From the NCBI GenBank assembly GCA_002451165.1, contig DKBH01000028.1, forward strand, positions 1 through 57,859: a stretch of DNA of 57,859 bases, in the 5' to 3' direction. The stretch's first letter is position 1, and the number at the start of each line of letters is the position of its first letter. The stretch comes from Nitrospiraceae bacterium UBA6905. GTDB taxonomy: Bacteria; Nitrospirota; Thermodesulfovibrionia; Thermodesulfovibrionales; UBA6898. A program made the position numbers and the translations under genes. The notes under the pieces are model-generated. The model saw only the letters and a program-made list of their open reading frames with translations. It ran no database searches and was not told the origin of the DNA. Of this stretch, positions 54,613-57,859 are shown piece after piece.

Positions 54613-55003
54613 TTGTTCTCCTCACTTCCCAGGGCATGTCATCATCTGACAGTATGGCTTCCGGCAGACAATCCGATGATTTATCATCAACGAATTTCAT
54701 TACGTGACCATAAGACATGGCCGCGCCGGCAATTTCAACGTCTATGCCGAATCTTTTGTCAGGCATGGCAAGCTCCCTCGCACTCCTGCCGGTTCCTTTA
54801 AGCTGACAGTGAGACAGGTCCGGCATCACGATTTCGATATCTACTGACGTGCCGGTTGTGAAGCACTTCAAACGTTTCATGAACGTGCCATGTTCAGACG
54901 CAGCACACAATTCACCCCAGTAGGCAGACGCTGGAGAAGCTAACGTAATTTTAATGTGATTTCTTGTATTACTTATTTCTTCTCTCATCTTTCTTGTGAA
55001 CAT
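54602..55003 (-). CDS. PilZ-like domain protein, second of a paralogous pair
   Basis: From ATG 55003 (GTG 55006 is also in frame) the product has 133 residues. It aligns over its length with the protein at 16214: TLASPASAYWGELCAASEHG against TPLPPLFAFWGVVCNASERG, then SVDIEIVMPDLSHCQLKGT, RFGIDVEI and HVMKFVD. The (D/N)xSxxG motif reads AASEHG, so the Asp/Asn is lost. It may bind c-di-GMP weakly or not at all, and might work through a partner. It is the first gene after the sigma-54 promoter at 55038. Confidence 0.7.
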   Translation of the reverse strand: MFTRKMREEISNTRNHIKITLASPASAYWGELCAASEHGTFMKRLKCFTTGTSVDIEIVMPDLSHCQLKGTGRSARELAMPDKRFGIDVEIAGAAMSYGHVMKFVDDKSSDCLPEAILSDDDMPWEVRRTNAP

Positions 55004-55037
55004 CACTCAAAGAATCGCCTTTTTTCCACGGATTATT

Positions 55038-55055
55038 GAGCACGTTTCATGCCAG
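55038..55055 (-). promoter_or_regulatory. Sigma-54 (-24/-12) promoter of the PilZ/HD-GYP/exoprotein operon
   Basis: Minus strand: CTGGCAT-N5-GTGCT, with GG and GC exactly 10 bp apart. The predicted transcript start, near 55028, is about 25 bp before the PilZ-like gene. Confidence 0.7.
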
Positions 55056-55085
55056 AGGTTGCCAACCAGCTAACCAGTTGCTGCT

Positions 55086-55320
55086 ACAGGAAAAATAATT
55101 ATCACCCCGCTCAGCATCCCCGGGAAGTGGGCGCTTTTGGCATTATCAAAGGAATAGTATCGGGGACATCCGAAATATTTTAGCAGACAGATTGATTATT
55201 ATAATAAATTCAAATGGTTATAGCCTATAATCATCTTATACCACAAGGGTGCGCTATTAGAAGATGCCTTACTTTGCGGCAGATGCTTCTATTGATCGGC
55301 CTACCGGCTTCAGATAATTC
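55086..55320 (-). repeat. 235-bp upstream control region, copy 2 of 2
   Basis: Counterpart of 44071-44307. It shares the 17-bp element (55125-55141), the TCGG-GGACAT-CCGA dyad (55160-55173) and the AATAAATTCAAATGGTTATA-type block. Confidence 0.85.
55125..55141 (-). promoter_or_regulatory. Candidate activator site (UAS), copy 2
   Basis: Minus strand GCCAAAAGCGCCCACTT, about 73 bp before the -24 box, the same spacing as in copy 1. Confidence 0.6.
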
Positions 55321-55349
55321 TGGAGAAGACATGCAGAGCGCTCAAACGG

Positions 55350-55628
55350 GCGGAGTTTATAAAACTTCGTTGCCACGAACTGGGGCACACTTGCGCATGC
55401 TGCTTAGGGCAGAGAAGCGTTGACCTTCACACGATATCAAAGCTACTCGGTCACAAAGATCTGAAGATGATGAAGAGGTATGCCTACCTTAATGTAGATA
55501 GTCTCAGAAGGGCCGCTTCAGTGCTTGAGAACAAGACTGGTTGTACTTTGGTTACAGTAGTGGGAAAGAGAGGATATTGCCTGGCTTATAACATATCGAT
55601 ATTAAGAAATAATGTGGCCGTCCCATAG
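55350..55628 (+). pseudogene. Tyrosine recombinase (integrase) relic 1, C-terminal part
   Basis: The frame reads a degenerate CHELGHT (for HDLRHT, catalytic Arg lost) and then VDLHTISKLLGHKDLKMMKRYAYLNVDSLRRA, the typical end of phage-type integrases with the catalytic Tyr in RYAYL. The N-terminal two thirds are absent. It ends inside the tRNA-Glu fragment at 55615. Confidence 0.85.
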
Positions 55629-55657
55629 GGAATCGAACCCGTGTTTTAGCCTTGAGA
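55615..55657 (-). repeat. Duplicated 3' end of tRNA-Glu (attachment-site scar)
   Basis: 43 bp matching 57757-57799 with three mismatches, the last 30 identical. It spans the CCA end, acceptor, T-arm and variable region up to the anticodon loop, the usual crossover segment of tRNA-targeting integrases. The rest of the tRNA is missing. Confidence 0.85.
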
Positions 55658-55659
55658 AT

Positions 55660-56034
55660 CCTATAGGGGCAATTTTGCTAAGCGGGCCTTCTACCGGTAT
55701 TTTTGTGAATTATATACTATTTTCAAGGAGTTTTGTTATTCCATCCTCTACGGTATTTTCCGCTCATTTTATACCTGTTTGGAAATTTTTGGCTACATTT
55801 TGGCTACAGTGCCAGACGGTATATGTCGTGCACGGTTACATTGTAGCTACAGTGTCCACAGTAAGATATAGCGGCATCGTTAGTCCGGCATTTCTTCCCT
55901 AAGCGAATGCGACGGTAGGTCAAAAATCGCTACATTTTAGAAACAGTCTTGGTTTGCATTATTTCAGAGCAAAGACAGCCATGCCATTGACAACGATAAT
56001 TTGAAACAAGTAGACTAATTTCAGGAGGTTGCAT
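55660..56034. other. AT-rich stretch with GGCTACA-type repeats
   Basis: No gene is seen. Short repeats of the form G(G/C)(C/T)TACA occur near 55552, 55791, 55802, 55834, 55846 and 55929, several as GCTACATTTT or GCTACAGTG. They could be arm-type integrase sites next to the attachment scar. Confidence 0.35.
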
Positions 56035-56277
56035 ATGTCTACAACAACGGTAAGAATTCCCGAGGACAAACGGGACACACTCAAGATCATCGCCAGTGTC
56101 GAGAAAAGGGATATTAAGGATATACTTTCCGAACTCATCGACGACTATATCGAGAGACACAACGAAACCCTCGAAATCCTCTCTAAGCCGGGATGGGTTG
56201 AGTCAATCAACGAGGGGATCAAGGCAGCGGAAAGAGGCGAAACCGTAAAGTGGCGGAAAAAGAAGTCTGGGAGATAA
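56035..56277 (+). CDS. Antitoxin, ribbon-helix-helix type
   Basis: This is an 80-residue protein from ATG 56035, with the strong ribosome site CAGGAGGT. It opens MSTTTVRIPEDKRDTLKII, a beta strand then helices as in ribbon-helix-helix DNA-binding antitoxins. The polar tail (ERGETVKWRKKKSG) would wrap the toxin. It overlaps the toxin gene by 28 bp. It probably represses its own promoter. It lies between the two tRNA-Glu ends, that is, within the integrated remnant. Confidence 0.82.
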   Translation: MSTTTVRIPEDKRDTLKIIASVEKRDIKDILSELIDDYIERHNETLEILSKPGWVESINEGIKAAERGETVKWRKKKSGR

Positions 56278-56525
56278 ACCTTACAAGACCGGCAGAAAAG
56301 GTCTATGACAAGGCTTTCAGCGACATCAGGCAAAGGCTTGATGACTGCTTTGAGAACCTTGAACAAAATCCTTTGTACGGCAATAACATAAAAGCTCTGA
56401 CAGGCAAGCTTAAAGGGCTCTACCGTTACAGAATTGGTGATTGGCGAGTTATTTATAGATTGAAGAGAGAACAGCATCTTGTCGAGATAATAGCAATACT
56501 TCCACGGGGTGATGCTTACAAGTGA
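56250..56525 (+). CDS. RelE/ParE-family toxin
   Basis: This 91-residue protein starts at GTG 56250 (AAAGAGGCG upstream) inside the antitoxin gene. The core pattern is typical of RelE-like mRNA interferases: LKGLYRYRIGDWRVIYRL, then VEIIAILPRGDAYK at the end. It would cleave mRNA on the ribosome unless bound by the antitoxin. Both genes look intact, unlike everything else in this scar, which suggests that the pair has been kept by addiction (inference). Confidence 0.85.
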   Translation: MAEKEVWEINLTRPAEKVYDKAFSDIRQRLDDCFENLEQNPLYGNNIKALTGKLKGLYRYRIGDWRVIYRLKREQHLVEIIAILPRGDAYK

Positions 56526-56605
56526 CTCAGTAGCAAATTAAACTTGTAGTGATGAGGATGCTGTTTTTCAGATAAGCTTTTCAGGATAGCAATTAGATCG
56601 ACAAA

Positions 56606-56800
56606 ATGACATCGTCCTCAGTTCATAAATGGAATTTTGCTCCACGCTTCCGCAGGAATGCCTTTGGCTGGCGTTCGTCGCCGGCACTGACCTGCGTTGA
56701 AGAGGCCGGGGTAGAGATAAAGAAAATAGCACGTAAAGCTCCTTTCCTGGCGGCTGGTAATGCTAAGGCTTCGATACCACATAAAGTGAAAACGGGTAGC
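56606..56800 (+). pseudogene. Possible DUF6880-like relic
   Basis: Around 56640-56790 the frame reads FRRNAFGWRSSPALTCVEE and IKKIARKAPFLAA, resembling part of a DUF6880-type protein (EIKKIARKDPVLAAEGAV). The rest of that family is missing. The recall is from memory and the match is short. The remaining bases to 57029 show no gene. Confidence 0.3.
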
Positions 56801-57029
56801 CGGGTCCCCTTGACACCATACGCAGAATCGGCTTCTTCAGATGTGGCTGGTTCTGTGCATCAAGTAAGACAACAGACGACGGTGGTTTTGGATCGTCCTG
56901 CCATGGCCCCGTCACATCAGTGGCAGACAACCATTCGTCGCCGCCTTTGCGGCAGTACTTCTTAATTGATAAGACAAATGAGATAAGGAATGGAGTGTTC
57001 AGTACGCGTATGAGATCAGTGTTTTAGAC

Positions 57030-57297
57030 CTAGCGGAGTTCAGGGTCTCCATCAACTCCCGTTCAGACTGTACGTTGTACATCACCAACAGAAGCATGAG
57101 TTTCAGTATCACGGAGGAGGAACGGATACATTGCTCGTGCTCCCGTAATGCTCTCTTACTTCCGCATACACGAAATTGAAGTCGATCAGTTCCGTGATTT
57201 TTCGTAACGGATGGTCTTTACGAATACGTTTGTCGAGATTGATGCCCATAGAAAACAGGCTTCCCTGCTGTTCCTGTTGCACTCCCATCATGCGCAT
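57030..57297 (-). pseudogene. IS1182-like transposase relic, truncated and frameshifted
   Basis: Minus strand: MGVQQEQQGSLFSMGINLDKRIRKDHPLRKITELIDF, then NVSVPPP followed by a stop. A single missing base restores the expected continuation VILKLMLLLVMYNVQSERELMETL. Only about the first 95 codons remain; the DDE catalytic core is gone. Confidence 0.75.
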
Positions 57298-57359
57298 AAT
57301 TCCTTAGTACTTCTTGTAGTGCAACATCATACCATGGCCCTAAGAGGCCTTCCAGATCT

Positions 57360-57742
57360 ATTTCGGCAGCCCGTTGAAACGGATAAGGCAGTCAGCACGT
57401 TAACCCAACTGAAAAACGTTAGGAATCTCTCAGACCATGTTTATTCATGACAGCGGGCAAAGGCTTTATAACAGAAAGGTCCAGCGGGCTTTCAGGGCTG
57501 CACTGGAAATGGCGAAGATCGGGAACGTCCACTTCAACGATCTAAAACATACCCTTGCAAGTTACCTGAGACAGTAGGGCGTTAACCTTCACACGATATC
57601 AAAGCTGCTCGGACACAAGGATTTGAGGATGACGAAGCGTTACGCGCACCTCAATGTGGACTCATTGAGAAGCGCAATTTCAAGGCTCAGTTTCACGTTT
57701 TCTTCACGGTCAGGTGAGGACAGGCATGCAGAAACCGTGTAA
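57360..57742 (+). pseudogene. Tyrosine recombinase (integrase) relic 2
   Basis: Pieces in two frames: LTQLKNVRNLSDHV, a frameshift near 57437, FIHDSGQRLYNRKVQRAF, DLKHTLASYLRQ (catalytic Arg now Lys), an in-frame TAG at 57575-57577, then GVNLHTISKLLGHKDLRMTKRYAHLNVDSLR with the catalytic Tyr. It ends 14 bp before the tRNA-Glu 3' end and is closely related to relic 1. Confidence 0.85.
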
Positions 57743-57756
57743 CTCCTTGAAAAGAT

Positions 57757-57832
57757 TGGCGGTCCCAACGGGAATCGAACCCGTGTTTTAGCCTTGAGAG
57801 GGCCACGTCCTAGGCCGCTAGACGATGGGACC
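57757..57832 (-). tRNA. tRNA-Glu (CTC)
   Basis: It is a 76-nt cloverleaf with encoded CCA. Acceptor GGTCCCA/TGGGACC, D-arm GTCTAGCGGCCTAGGAC, anticodon loop CTCTCAA (anticodon CTC) on stem TGGCC/GGCTA, T-arm ACGGG-TTCGAAT-CCCGT, discriminator G. It is the integration target: its 3' end is duplicated at 55615. Confidence 0.95.
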
Positions 57833-57835
57833 GAC

Positions 57836-57859
57836 TGGCTGGGGAGAGAGGATTCGAAC
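57836..57859 (-). tRNA. Partial tRNA, probably tRNA-Gln, cut by window end
   Basis: Only the 3' end is in the window: end of T-stem and loop (GTTCGAATCCTCT), acceptor strand CTCCCCA, discriminator G and encoded CCA. A 5' partner starting TGGGGAG would give the U1-A72 pair typical of tRNA-Gln. The 3 bp gap to tRNA-Glu means a tRNA cluster. Confidence 0.7.

Overview
The window is a chromosomal segment of a Gram-negative anaerobe-like bacterium. Outer-membrane proteins, a 13-heme cytochrome, sigma-54 control and dense c-di-GMP signalling would fit Nitrospirota or Desulfobacterota. This is inference from gene content only; no taxonomic marker gene is present.

Layout. (1) 1-8770, plus strand: the 3' part of a YyaL/DUF255 gene; a thioredoxin-CcdA/DsbD fusion; an overlapping operon of CHASE2 adenylate cyclase, SH3-like protein and M48 protease; a decayed stretch; an M56 peptidase with a small anchored partner; a terminator. 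(2) 8771-14067, plus: a small unknown gene, a terminator-like hairpin, then an operon of 13-heme cytochrome c, cytochrome b, a histidine kinase with a heme motif (CHRCH) in its periplasmic sensor, and a NarL-type regulator. (3) 14068-28296, plus: a sigma-54 activator with a degenerate receiver; then, behind a sigma-54-type promoter, a PilZ-like protein, a TolC-family protein, five tandem PhnD-like binding-protein genes (three whole, two truncated), a hybrid histidine kinase, a REC-PAS-GGDEF-EAL protein and a REC-PilZ protein. (4) 28297-30762: a minus-strand diguanylate cyclase, a possible short transcript and a decayed EAL copy. (5) 30763-55003, all minus strand: two sigma-54-headed operons. 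The upstream one encodes a PilZ-like protein, REC-GAF-HD-GYP and a 2,890-residue beta-helix/SdrD-like/DUF11 exoprotein. The downstream one encodes a leader peptide, two DUF11 proteins, a 2,110-residue DUF11/barrel/OmpA protein, a FecR/FnIII protein, a histidine kinase and two REC-GGDEF proteins. (6) 55007-57859: an integration scar at tRNA-Glu with a duplicated tRNA 3' end, two integrase relics, a RelE-type toxin-antitoxin pair, an IS1182-like transposase relic, tRNA-Glu and the edge of a tRNA-Gln-like gene.

How it may work together. Three transcription units (plus from 16141, minus from 44040, minus from 55055) each have a -24/-12 promoter and, upstream in matching orientation, a shared 17-bp element of the form GCCAAAAkCGCCCmCTT. 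The activator gene at 14489 lies just before the first. Two PilZ-like proteins head two of these units and are paralogous to each other. The best reading is one sigma-54 regulon in which binding-protein-fed kinases, several diguanylate cyclases and an HD-GYP phosphodiesterase control production or display of giant surface proteins. This wiring is inferred from promoters and gene order and is the most interesting part of the window.
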